From: Flavobacteria bacterium BBFL7
Lineage (GTDB): Bacteria; Bacteroidota; Bacteroidia; Flavobacteriales; Flavobacteriaceae
DNA: 64,000 bases
NCBI GenBank assembly: GCA_000153385.1
Contig: CH672374.1
Coordinates: 1,924,544-1,988,543 of the forward strand
Reading direction: 5' to 3'
Shown here: one piece after another, positions 54,212 through 61,662 of the stretch
Layout of the letters: the number at the start of each line of letters is the position of its first letter
How positions within the stretch are numbered: position 1 is the first letter of the stretch
Notes under the pieces: model-generated
Told to the model about the DNA's origin: nothing
Database searches by the model: none
What the model saw: the letters and a program-made list of their open reading frames with translations, nothing else
Position numbers and translations under genes: made by a program

Positions 54212-55369
54212 TTATCCTCTAAATAAGAAAAAATCGTCTTTCATATCCTCAATTTTTTCGTCCTTATTGGTGATGATGTAGTCGAGTGCTTTTTCTGTAA
54301 ATTCTAATCCTTTATCTGTGAGAGAAACAATTTGATTGTCGATGGTAATCATATTATTCTTTTCGGCAAGTTGCAACACAGAGTTTGCCCTTACCTTGCG
54401 CCAGTTAATGTGTTCTTGTAGATGAGCTACTCTACGCTCGTTTTCACTATCGTGATTGTTAAGGTGTAATAGAAATGTAAGTAAGGAAACCTCTTTACGC
54501 TGTCTATTTTGTCTAAACAATACAGCAATTAATCCTTTGCTAGGTGCAAAAAGATAAATTAATAGAAATAGTATTCCTAATACCGTTGTGATAGATCCAG
54601 AAATAGAGGCGTCTAACCAGCGTGCAAACCAGTAACCACCTATAGCACTTCCTACACCAAATAAAACAGAAAGAACCAGCATCTTGCGTAAATCTGTCGT
54701 TAATAAATATGCAGCAGCAGCAGGTGCTATCATCATCGCAACCACTAAGATAGCACCAACAGCGTCAAAAGCTGCTACTGTAGTCACAGAGGCAACACTC
54801 ATTAAACCATAATGTAAAATCACGGGAGAAAAACCTAAGGCACTTGACAATCCTACATCAAATGTACTTACCTTCAATTCTTTATAAAATGCTAGCAAAA
54901 ATAATAGTGTGATGACTAGAGTTATTGAAATGGTCCATAATCCTTTAGGTCCAAAATCTGCTCCATCTATCATAAGTCTATCAAATGGTGCATAAACCAG
55001 ATCACCTAGTAGCACAGCGTCAACGTCTAAATGCACATCGTTTGCATTCTGGGCAATTAATATAACACCTATACTAAACAGTGCTGGAAAAACTAATCCT
55101 ATAGCAGTATCTTCTTTAACGAGACCCGTTTTTTGAATAAGTTCTACGAGAACAACTGTAATAATACCACTAAAAGCGGCAAAAATAATTAACCATGGAG
55201 ATGCTAGATCATGAGTGATAAAAAACCCAATTACAATTCCTGGTAAAATAGAATGACTAATAGCATCACTTATCAATGCCATCTTGCGCAATACAAGAAA
55301 AACACCTGGAATCGCACATGCAGCAGCGGTTACGGCAGCTATAAGCTGTATGTCTAACATCGGACTCAT
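54212..55369 (-). CDS. Mn/Zn-type ABC transporter permease with C-terminal winged-helix-like tail (second)
   Basis: 385 residues. The first about 280 form the ZnuB/MntB-type permease (LVLRKMALISDAISHSILPG, GFSPVILHYGLM, MMIAPAAAAYLL). The last about 100 form a soluble domain (RRVAHLQEHINWRKVRANSVL, ITIDNQIVSLTDKGLEFTEKAL) that looks like a winged helix of the DtxR kind. Last gene of the metal operon; its start overlaps the previous gene by 4 bases. Confidence 0.9.
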   Translation of the reverse strand: MSPMLDIQLIAAVTAAACAIPGVFLVLRKMALISDAISHSILPGIVIGFFITHDLASPWLIIFAAFSGIITVVLVELIQKTGLVKEDTAIGLVFPALFSIGVILIAQNANDVHLDVDAVLLGDLVYAPFDRLMIDGADFGPKGLWTISITLVITLLFLLAFYKELKVSTFDVGLSSALGFSPVILHYGLMSVASVTTVAAFDAVGAILVVAMMIAPAAAAYLLTTDLRKMLVLSVLFGVGSAIGGYWFARWLDASISGSITTVLGILFLLIYLFAPSKGLIAVLFRQNRQRKEVSLLTFLLHLNNHDSENERRVAHLQEHINWRKVRANSVLQLAEKNNMITIDNQIVSLTDKGLEFTEKALDYIITNKDEKIEDMKDDFFLFRG

Positions 55370-56478
55370 GATTCTGGAATATTATTGTTGTATAAATTTG
55401 CAGCGGTCTCAAAACCATCTGCAGTCATGGACCAGTTTTGGCCTTGAATAGTAATCCAGTTTTTCTCTTCTAATTTAGAAAGTGTTTTTTTGGTAAATCC
55501 TTGAAAACTATTTAAAATCCTAATAGCGTGTGGTCGTGATATGTCATCGTGATCTCGAACGATATCATACATAAAATATAAGGTTTTCTTAAGTTGAAGA
55601 TCACGTCTGTTTTTAATCAGTCTTATTTGTTTAAAAATAATACCTCTTTCTGGTGAAAATAGAAAGGATACAATCACAAAAACCGCTGCCACTAATACTA
55701 TAACAGGTCCGGTAGATAGATTATTCTGACTAGCGCTAATAGCAGTTCCAAAAACTCCCGAAAAAGCTCCAAATATTGCTGCTAGAATCACCATAGTACT
55801 TAATCTATTAGTCCACTGTCTAGCTGCTGCCGCAGGCGCAAGTAACATTGCACTCATTAAAACCACTCCTACTGTTTGTAGACCTATTACAATAGCCAGT
55901 ACAATAAAGAAGCTTATAAGTCCATCAATAAACTTAGTATTAAACCCTAAAGTCATTGCATAGTTTTTGTCAAATAGTAGTAGCTTAAATTCTTTCCAAA
56001 ATAATAGCATCACTAAGAGGCTAATCCCAGTAACTGTAACCATTAATAACACATCACTTTCTACTAAGGTTGCTGCTTGACCAAAAAGATATTTATCAAG
56101 CCCAGCTTGATTTGCATTAGGCTGTTTTTGAATATAGGTTAACAACAACATTCCAAATCCAAAAAACAAGCTTAAAATAAGTCCTAAAGCGGTATCTGTT
56201 TTTAAATGTGTTTTAGTGGTAATACCTCGTATCCAGAAAACGCCTATTAGACCACTTACTAAAGCGCCTAATAGTAAAACATTAGAATCTTTTGCGCCAG
56301 TAATCAAAAAAGCAACTGCTATACCTGGTAATGCAGCATGTGAAATGGCATCTCCTAATAGGCTTTGCTTGCGCAATACTGCAAAACTTCCCAACATACC
56401 ACATATAGCACCTAGAACGGCTGTTCCTAAGGTTATAGTGCGCAGTGTATAATCTGTAAAGTATTGTGTGATGTCCAT
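55366..56478 (-). CDS. Mn/Zn-type ABC transporter permease with C-terminal winged-helix-like tail (first)
   Basis: 370 residues: permease core (FAVLRKQSLLGDAISHAALPG, FNTKFIDGLISF, MLLAPAAAARQW) followed from about residue 290 by a soluble tail (RPHAIRILNSFQGFTKKTLSKLEEK, ITIQGQNWSMTADGFE), again winged-helix-like. It pairs with the permease at 54212 in one transporter. Only 1 base separates it from the ATPase gene. Confidence 0.9.
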   Translation of the reverse strand: MDITQYFTDYTLRTITLGTAVLGAICGMLGSFAVLRKQSLLGDAISHAALPGIAVAFLITGAKDSNVLLLGALVSGLIGVFWIRGITTKTHLKTDTALGLILSLFFGFGMLLLTYIQKQPNANQAGLDKYLFGQAATLVESDVLLMVTVTGISLLVMLLFWKEFKLLLFDKNYAMTLGFNTKFIDGLISFFIVLAIVIGLQTVGVVLMSAMLLAPAAAARQWTNRLSTMVILAAIFGAFSGVFGTAISASQNNLSTGPVIVLVAAVFVIVSFLFSPERGIIFKQIRLIKNRRDLQLKKTLYFMYDIVRDHDDISRPHAIRILNSFQGFTKKTLSKLEEKNWITIQGQNWSMTADGFETAANLYNNNIPES

Positions 56479-56479
56479 A

Positions 56480-57217
56480 TTATTGTTGAACTGCTACTTT
56501 ATAATTAATCCCATAGGTCTTAGTCAGATTATCATCATTAAAAATATCCTTTACAGGACCTGTTGCGATATGTTTTACATTTAAAAAGGTCACCCAATCA
56601 AAATATTCGGGTACTGTCTGAAGATCATGATGTACAACTATAACTGTTTTACCAGCTTTGCGCAGTTCTTTTAAAATATTAATAATAGCAATCTCTGTTG
56701 TCGCATCTACACCTTGAAAAGGTTCATCCATAAAATAGATAGCCGCATTTTGAACTAATGCTCGAGCAAGAAAAATACGTTGCTGTTGTCCTCCAGAAAG
56801 CTGGCTTATCTGTCTGTTTTTAAAAGCTAGCATTCCTACTTTTTCAAGAGCTTCCAGAGATCGTTTCTTTTCTTTTGCACCAGGTCTTTTAATCCAGCCT
56901 AATGAACCATATGTACCCATCATAACCACATCTAGGGCTGTAGTAGGGAAATCCCAGTCTACACTACCTTTTTGTGGTACATAGGCTACTTTATCACGTT
57001 GTTTTACGTAAGGTTTACCATAAATCGCTACAGATCCAGCTATAGGATCAATAATGCCTAGTATGGATTTAATTAAAGTTGATTTTCCTGCACCGTTAGG
57101 TCCTACAATAGCCATTAGAACACCTTCAGGTATCGATAAATCTATATCCCATAAAACAGGTTTATAATTATATGCTACCGTTAAATCGTCGACTGCGACT
57201 GCAATTTTAGATTCCAT
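56480..57217 (-). CDS. Mn/Zn-type ABC transporter ATPase
   Basis: 245 residues with Walker [10 protein letters not shown] (39-47), Q-loop [13 protein letters not shown], signature LSGGQQQR, Walker [13 protein letters not shown] and switch VVHHD. The [12 protein letters not shown] stretch is typical of the manganese/zinc importers. It shares a base with the binding-protein gene. Confidence 0.95.
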   Translation of the reverse strand: MESKIAVAVDDLTVAYNYKPVLWDIDLSIPEGVLMAIVGPNGAGKSTLIKSILGIIDPIAGSVAIYGKPYVKQRDKVAYVPQKGSVDWDFPTTALDVVMMGTYGSLGWIKRPGAKEKKRSLEALEKVGMLAFKNRQISQLSGGQQQRIFLARALVQNAAIYFMDEPFQGVDATTEIAIINILKELRKAGKTVIVVHHDLQTVPEYFDWVTFLNVKHIATGPVKDIFNDDNLTKTYGINYKVAVQQ

Positions 57218-58125
57218 TATTTCAATGCGTTAACTATGGTGTTGACATTGTGTCGATACATTCCTATATAAGTTCCTTCTACTGTTCCAGCACTACCTAA
57301 TGCATCACTAAAAAGCTCTCCACCTATCTGAACTTCGTGATTCTGTGCTTTTACAGCAGCTTGTAATGCTTCTACAGTGCGTCGTGGTACACTACTTTCT
57401 ACAAATACAGCTTTAATTTTATGTTCAATTATAAATTGAGTAATGCGTTGTACATCTTTAACACCAGCTTCTGTTGCGGTAGAGAGACCTTGTAGACCTA
57501 CCACTTCAAAGTCATAACTGCGACCAAAGTAATTGAAAGCATCATGTGCGGTAACCAGAATACGGTTTTCTTTAGGCAGCTCTTCTATCTTATCACTGAG
57601 TTCCTCATTCAATGCCTTTATTTTTTCAAGATATAAATCTCTGTTTTTTTCAAAGGCAACTTTGTTTTCTGGATTGTTTTTAACTAATGTTTCCGTAACA
57701 TAATGGGTCATGCGTGTCCAATAAATGATATCAAACCAGATGTGTGGATCATAATTACTAGCAAAGTAATCACTGCCTATAAGTGTCGATTTATCTAACG
57801 CATTACTTATGGCAATTGTGGACTTACCACGTGCATTCATTTTTTCAAATACATCTACTAGCTTACCTTCTAGATGAAGACCATTGTAAAAAATAATATC
57901 TGCATTTGCTAGTTTGGTCATGTCACCTTCACTAGGTTTATAAAGATGAGGATCTACACCACTTCCCATCATACCTTGTGTTTCAATAAGATCACCACCT
58001 ATATTTTCTACTAGGTCTGTGATCATCGTTGTGGTGGTAACGACTTTTAATTTACCGTTATCTTCCTTTTGTGTTCCACAGCTTATAAGTAGTATGGATA
58101 GTAGTATGTAAAAAGTGTTTTTCAT
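57217..58125 (-). CDS. Mn/Zn-type ABC transporter binding lipoprotein
   Basis: 302 residues, a cluster A-I metal-binding protein tethered by a lipobox (ILLISCG). Metal-ligand regions are [28 protein letters not shown] and the C-terminal SDALGSAG. There is no His-rich loop, which leans slightly towards manganese or iron rather than zinc, but this is not decisive. Confidence 0.93.
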   Translation of the reverse strand: MKNTFYILLSILLISCGTQKEDNGKLKVVTTTTMITDLVENIGGDLIETQGMMGSGVDPHLYKPSEGDMTKLANADIIFYNGLHLEGKLVDVFEKMNARGKSTIAISNALDKSTLIGSDYFASNYDPHIWFDIIYWTRMTHYVTETLVKNNPENKVAFEKNRDLYLEKIKALNEELSDKIEELPKENRILVTAHDAFNYFGRSYDFEVVGLQGLSTATEAGVKDVQRITQFIIEHKIKAVFVESSVPRRTVEALQAAVKAQNHEVQIGGELFSDALGSAGTVEGTYIGMYRHNVNTIVNALK

Positions 58126-58143
58126 AATTGTGTATTGTGATTA

Positions 58144-58159
58144 CGCTTTCGCGAAAGCG
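58144..58159. repeat. Dispersed palindrome, exact, between the barrel and binding-protein genes
   Basis: CGCTTTCGCGAAAGCG preceded by ATTA on the plus strand, 18 bases before the binding-protein ATG inside the operon. Confidence 0.95.
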
Positions 58160-58165
58160 TGATTT

Positions 58166-58957
58166 TTAATTTTTTAAGATTCTATAACTGAAACCAAAGC
58201 TAAATAGCAAGTCTTGATTAGTATTACTGCCTTGAAAACCAGTACCAATTGTAGCATCGAGCTGTAAGTTATTATTGACGAGATAAGTCATACCTGCATC
58301 CCAAAGATGTCCAGCTTGATCACTTTCTGGAAAGAAACCATATACCTCTGCATAGGCGCCAATTTTTTCTGTAATAGAATAGCCATATGCGAGTGAGTAT
58401 ATGTATTCTAAGGATCGATCATCTCCTATTCTTGCACCTAGATTATATGCTAATCCCGCACGATCATTTAGTGTATGGTCAAAGGAAAATAGAAAATCCA
58501 TGCCTGTGTCCTCTGGTTTGAATTCACTTACGGCTGTAAAGGGTAATCTTAAATGACCTATAAGTCCTATTTGAGGAATCCAGCCATCTTCATTAGTAAT
58601 TTCAATTTTTGCACCTACTAGTAATGGGTTAAATCCTGTAGCGTCAAAAATTTCATTACCTCTAAATTTTGAGTTTACTTTTTGATAGTCCCATCCTAGA
58701 CGTAATTCAAAATTGTTAGATAAACCATATCTTAATAATGCGGTGTTATATACTGAGGTTTTTATATCTGTGTCCTCAAAACTTTCATCTGTAAATAGAG
58801 CTCCGGTTTCAATTTGAAAATTACCTTTCCCGACTGTGTAAGGAGATTCTGTTGCGTCTGGTCGGTCCGTTATGAGAGGTTCTGTATTGCGGTCTACGGT
58901 TTGTGCTAGGGATATACAACTAATAAATAAACTTATGTAGAGTAGATTTTTTTTCAT
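58166..58957 (-). CDS. Outer-membrane barrel protein of the metal-uptake operon
   Basis: 263 residues with a signal peptide (LLYISLFISCISLAQ) and beta strands throughout. ITDRPDATESPYTVGKGNFQIETG is a hallmark of 'MetA-pathway transporter'-type barrels in Bacteroidota. It lies between the DtxR-type regulator (4-base overlap) and the binding protein, so it is probably the outer-membrane pore for the metal. Confidence 0.83.
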   Translation of the reverse strand: MKKNLLYISLFISCISLAQTVDRNTEPLITDRPDATESPYTVGKGNFQIETGALFTDESFEDTDIKTSVYNTALLRYGLSNNFELRLGWDYQKVNSKFRGNEIFDATGFNPLLVGAKIEITNEDGWIPQIGLIGHLRLPFTAVSEFKPEDTGMDFLFSFDHTLNDRAGLAYNLGARIGDDRSLEYIYSLAYGYSITEKIGAYAEVYGFFPESDQAGHLWDAGMTYLVNNNLQLDATIGTGFQGSNTNQDLLFSFGFSYRILKN

Positions 58958-59610
58958 GATATTTTTTTTAAGTACAAATTATCTGCTGTTGTTTTAGAAA
59001 TATGAATTTCTTTTTGATCTGTTTTAATATGGCAAGTGCCGTCAAAAGATTCTTTTTCAATAAGCTCGATAGGTGTCCCTAGCTCAATTTGATGTTTGTC
59101 GAGATATTTTAAGAATCTTGTTGAGGTATCTAAAACACCGGTTAAAATTCCTTTTTGGCCTTTTTCTAATTGAGAAACTGCTGTCTTGGTGATTTTCTCA
59201 TAATTACCTTGAGCGTCTGGAATGGGATCACCATGTGGATCATATTTAGGAAAGCCTAATAGTTGATCCATTTCGTCTATGAGTTTACGTGACTGGATAT
59301 GTTCTAATTGTTCTGCTACTTCATGAACTTCATCCCAAGAAAAATTGAGTTTTTCTACTAGGAAGACTTCCCATAGTCTATGTTTTCTTATGATTTGAGT
59401 TGCGCAGTTAATTCCATTTTGAGTAAGTCTTGTGCCTTTATATGGAATGTATTCTGCTAGATTTTTTTCAGCGAGCTTTTTAAGCATATCTGTGACAGAG
59501 GACGCTTTTGTACTCATACGACCTGCAATGTCATTAGTAGAGACTAAGTTTTTACCTTCTTGAAGATGGTAAATGGTCTTTATATAATTTTCTTCGGATA
59601 CGGAATGCAT
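58954..59610 (-). CDS. DtxR/MntR-family metal-dependent repressor
   Basis: 218 residues. Winged helix at 1-60 (STNDIAGRMSTKASSVTDMLKKL), the dimerisation and metal-site helix with HRLWEVFLVEKL and HEVAEQLEH, the PHGDPIP motif, and a C-terminal FeoA/SH3-like domain. It heads the operon that carries the transporter, so it represses its own unit. The start lies 4 bases after a TACCTTTG element, indicating a leaderless message. Confidence 0.93.
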   Translation of the reverse strand: MHSVSEENYIKTIYHLQEGKNLVSTNDIAGRMSTKASSVTDMLKKLAEKNLAEYIPYKGTRLTQNGINCATQIIRKHRLWEVFLVEKLNFSWDEVHEVAEQLEHIQSRKLIDEMDQLLGFPKYDPHGDPIPDAQGNYEKITKTAVSQLEKGQKGILTGVLDTSTRFLKYLDKHQIELGTPIELIEKESFDGTCHIKTDQKEIHISKTTADNLYLKKIS

Positions 59611-59614
59611 GAGG

Positions 59615-59622
59615 CAAAGGTA
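59615..59622 (-). promoter_or_regulatory. -7 element 4 bases before the MntR-like regulator start
   Basis: TACCTTTG on the minus strand, then CCTC, then ATG. Confidence 0.6.
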
Positions 59623-59651
59623 AAGTATTTATTTGTTAAGAGTAAAATAAA

Positions 59652-59669
59652 TTTTAGTCTTGTCTAAAA
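59652..59669. promoter_or_regulatory. Candidate metal-repressor operator
   Basis: TTTTAGTCTTGTCTAAAA, a dyad with 14 of 18 positions symmetric (TTTTAG and CTAAAA arms plus an inner C/G pair). It lies just upstream of the operon promoter, where a DtxR-type protein could bind. Confidence 0.5.
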
Positions 59670-59787
59670 AAATAATTTTAGCAATACTGTCGTTGGTCTA
59701 ACCAGTTATTTTTAAAGACCTTGCCTGGTAGAATAAAAGAAGAATTTATGGAATTATTGGTAAGGTTGTATAGAATTGTAGGGCAAT

Positions 59788-60498
59788 TTAAGCCATGCCG
59801 CGTTCTTTTCTTACCGTTTCATAAGCCTCTTGAACCTTACGAAACTTCTCTTCGGCACCTTTGCGGTAAGCTTCATCCATATCCATTAATTTATCTGGAT
59901 GATATTTTTTGGCCATAGTGCGATATGCTTTTTTTACCTCGTGATCAGGAACACTTTTATCAATTTCCAATATTTTATAAGCATTATCTCTATCCTTAAC
60001 AAACATTGCTTTTATAGAAATAAAATCACGTTGTGTTAATCTTAAGTAGCCAGCAATTTGCTCTAGTATTCTTAATTCTGAAGAACTTATACTGCCGTCT
60101 GCTTGTGCGATACCAAAAAGAAAATGTAAAATTTGAATTCTAGATTCAACTCGTGTTCGAGCATTTAAAAATTGACAAATACGTGCGGCATTTAATTCTC
60201 GTTTTTTTACAACTTCGTTAAAAACCTTAAAAATTTGCGAAGCACGATGTTCACCATAACTTTGAATAAAATAATTACGAACGTATCTTAATTCACTATC
60301 ACTTACTTGTCCATCTGCTTTTATTACTATGGAAGTGAGTGACAATAAATGCAGCTCAAAATCTTGTGGACTTACAGATTGTCGCTGACCTCTATATGGA
60401 TTTGAACTGCTTTGAAAAGTGCTGTTATTGCTAGAAGTGAAAGCATTAAACAATAATCGTAGAACGAAAAAGACAACTATATAACCTAAAAATGACAT
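59788..60498 (-). CDS. DjlA-like TerB and DnaJ domain protein
   Basis: 236 residues: one N-terminal membrane helix (SFLGYIVVFFVLRLLF), a TerB-like helical domain (about 45-160, with KADGQVSDSEL and QADGSISSSEL), and a C-terminal J domain with the HPD tripeptide in KYHPDKLMD. It is a membrane-anchored co-chaperone that would present DnaK at the envelope. Alone in its unit. Confidence 0.92.
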   Translation of the reverse strand: MSFLGYIVVFFVLRLLFNAFTSSNNSTFQSSSNPYRGQRQSVSPQDFELHLLSLTSIVIKADGQVSDSELRYVRNYFIQSYGEHRASQIFKVFNEVVKKRELNAARICQFLNARTRVESRIQILHFLFGIAQADGSISSSELRILEQIAGYLRLTQRDFISIKAMFVKDRDNAYKILEIDKSVPDHEVKKAYRTMAKKYHPDKLMDMDEAYRKGAEEKFRKVQEAYETVRKERGMA

Positions 60499-60559
60499 TA
60501 ACTGGATTGAGCGGTGAAAATAAGAATTTACGTTTATTTGTAGTCAATCCTTGTGCCAA

Positions 60560-60575
60560 TTGTCAGATATGACAA
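60560..60575. promoter_or_regulatory. Inverted repeat upstream of the response regulator, possible Crp/Fnr-type site
   Basis: TTGTCA-GATA-TGACAA, perfect 6-bp arms with overall 16-bp geometry like Crp/Fnr-family sites; 125 bases before the response-regulator ATG. Confidence 0.4.
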
Positions 60576-60598
60576 GTTGACTTTATGAATATTCCATT

Positions 60599-60627
60599 CG
60601 TCGACACTTTTTGGTTATCCGTCGACA
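60599..60627 (+). promoter_or_regulatory. Two CGTCGACA direct repeats 21 bp apart
   Basis: CGTCGACA at 60599-60606 and 60620-60627, two helical turns apart, in the same leader. A possible activator or repressor pair. Confidence 0.4.
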
Positions 60628-60700
60628 GATAAAGGTGCTGTCATCGATATATTTTCTGCAAGCTTAATAATCGTCCTAATTTGCTACTTTATAATTAAAC

Positions 60701-61117
60701 ATGAAAGCACGTAAATTAAAGGTTTTGCTCATAGAAGACGATACTATTGAAGTAATGAAAATGCATAGAGCATTATCTACTTTAAAAGAGGATCATACTA
60801 TAATAGAAGCTAATAATGGAGAGGTAGCATTATCAATTTTAAAACAAAAAGATCAACTACCTGATATTATTTTATTAGATTTAAACATGCCTAAAATCAA
60901 TGGAATTGAATTTTTATCCATTTTGAAAAAGGATGATAGGTTGAAGTATATCCCAACAATCATACTTACAACATCAAATAATCAAAGAGATTTGCTTGCT
61001 TGTTATAATTTGGGAATTGCGGGTTATGTTTTAAAGCCATTGAAATATGAGGAATATGTTGAGAAGATTTCAAGACTAATGTCTTACTGGAGTATTAATG
61101 AATTATTTATTGCCTAA
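60701..61117 (+). CDS. Single-domain response regulator (CheY-like)
   Basis: 138 residues, all receiver domain: acidic pocket Glu12-Asp13, phospho-acceptor Asp60 (LLDLNMP), Thr90 and Lys112 (LKPL). There is no output domain, so it acts by protein contact. It opens a tight cluster with an H-NOX sensor (5-base gap), histidine kinase and FIST protein, and is the likely partner of that kinase. Confidence 0.93.
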   Translation: MKARKLKVLLIEDDTIEVMKMHRALSTLKEDHTIIEANNGEVALSILKQKDQLPDIILLDLNMPKINGIEFLSILKKDDRLKYIPTIILTTSNNQRDLLACYNLGIAGYVLKPLKYEEYVEKISRLMSYWSINELFIA

Positions 61118-61122
61118 ATGAT

Positions 61123-61662
61123 ATGAAAGGAATAGTTTTTACAGAGTTTCTGGATTTAGTTGAAGATAAATTTGGCCTGGAAATGGTAGATCAAATTATA
61201 GAACAGTCAGAGCTGCCATCTAATGGTGTTTATACATCTATAGGAACATATAGTTTCTCTGAAATGTTGCAACTGATTCAAAATTTAAGTTCTAATACAG
61301 GTTTAAGTGTTGATCAATTACTACTGGTATATGGAGAGCACTTTTTTAATGTTATTGAGAATAGCTATCCTGGACTTTTAGCTACTTATAAAGATCCTAT
61401 TGAGATGCTTTCTTCAATTGAAAATCATATTCATATTGAAGTTAGAAAAATTTATCCTGATGCTGAGTTGCCTACATTTGAGGTGCTGGAAAAGTCCGAT
61501 AATCATTTAATTATGATTTATAAGTCTAGTAGAGCGATGCATCATTTTGGATTAGGATTAATGAATAGAACTTTTGCTCACTTTGAAATGGCCTCAAATA
61601 TTATCATTGATAAATTAAAAGAGGATGGAACTGAAGTAAAATTTACTATTCATAAAACTTAA
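61123..61662 (+). CDS. H-NOX (heme nitric oxide/oxygen binding) protein
   Basis: 179 residues, standard for a stand-alone H-NOX. It begins MKGIVFTEFL with the GVYTSIGTY segment. The candidate proximal heme His is 104 (or 102) in NHIHIEVRKIYP. The heme-propionate motif YxSxR is intact as Tyr133, Ser135, Arg137. Such proteins bind NO and switch a partner kinase. Its stop shares a base with the kinase start, a strong sign of coupling. Confidence 0.92.
   Translation: MKGIVFTEFLDLVEDKFGLEMVDQIIEQSELPSNGVYTSIGTYSFSEMLQLIQNLSSNTGLSVDQLLLVYGEHFFNVIENSYPGLLATYKDPIEMLSSIENHIHIEVRKIYPDAELPTFEVLEKSDNHLIMIYKSSRAMHHFGLGLMNRTFAHFEMASNIIIDKLKEDGTEVKFTIHKT

Noticed and set aside
1493-58159. The palindrome as ParB parS sites
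   Set aside because: Known parS sites have a TTTCACGTGAAA-like core and only a few copies near the origin; 16 copies in 64 kb do not fit.
59721-59918. 65-codon ORF on the plus strand
   Set aside because: It overlaps the end of the DjlA-like gene, has no recognisable features and no promoter; it is a shadow.
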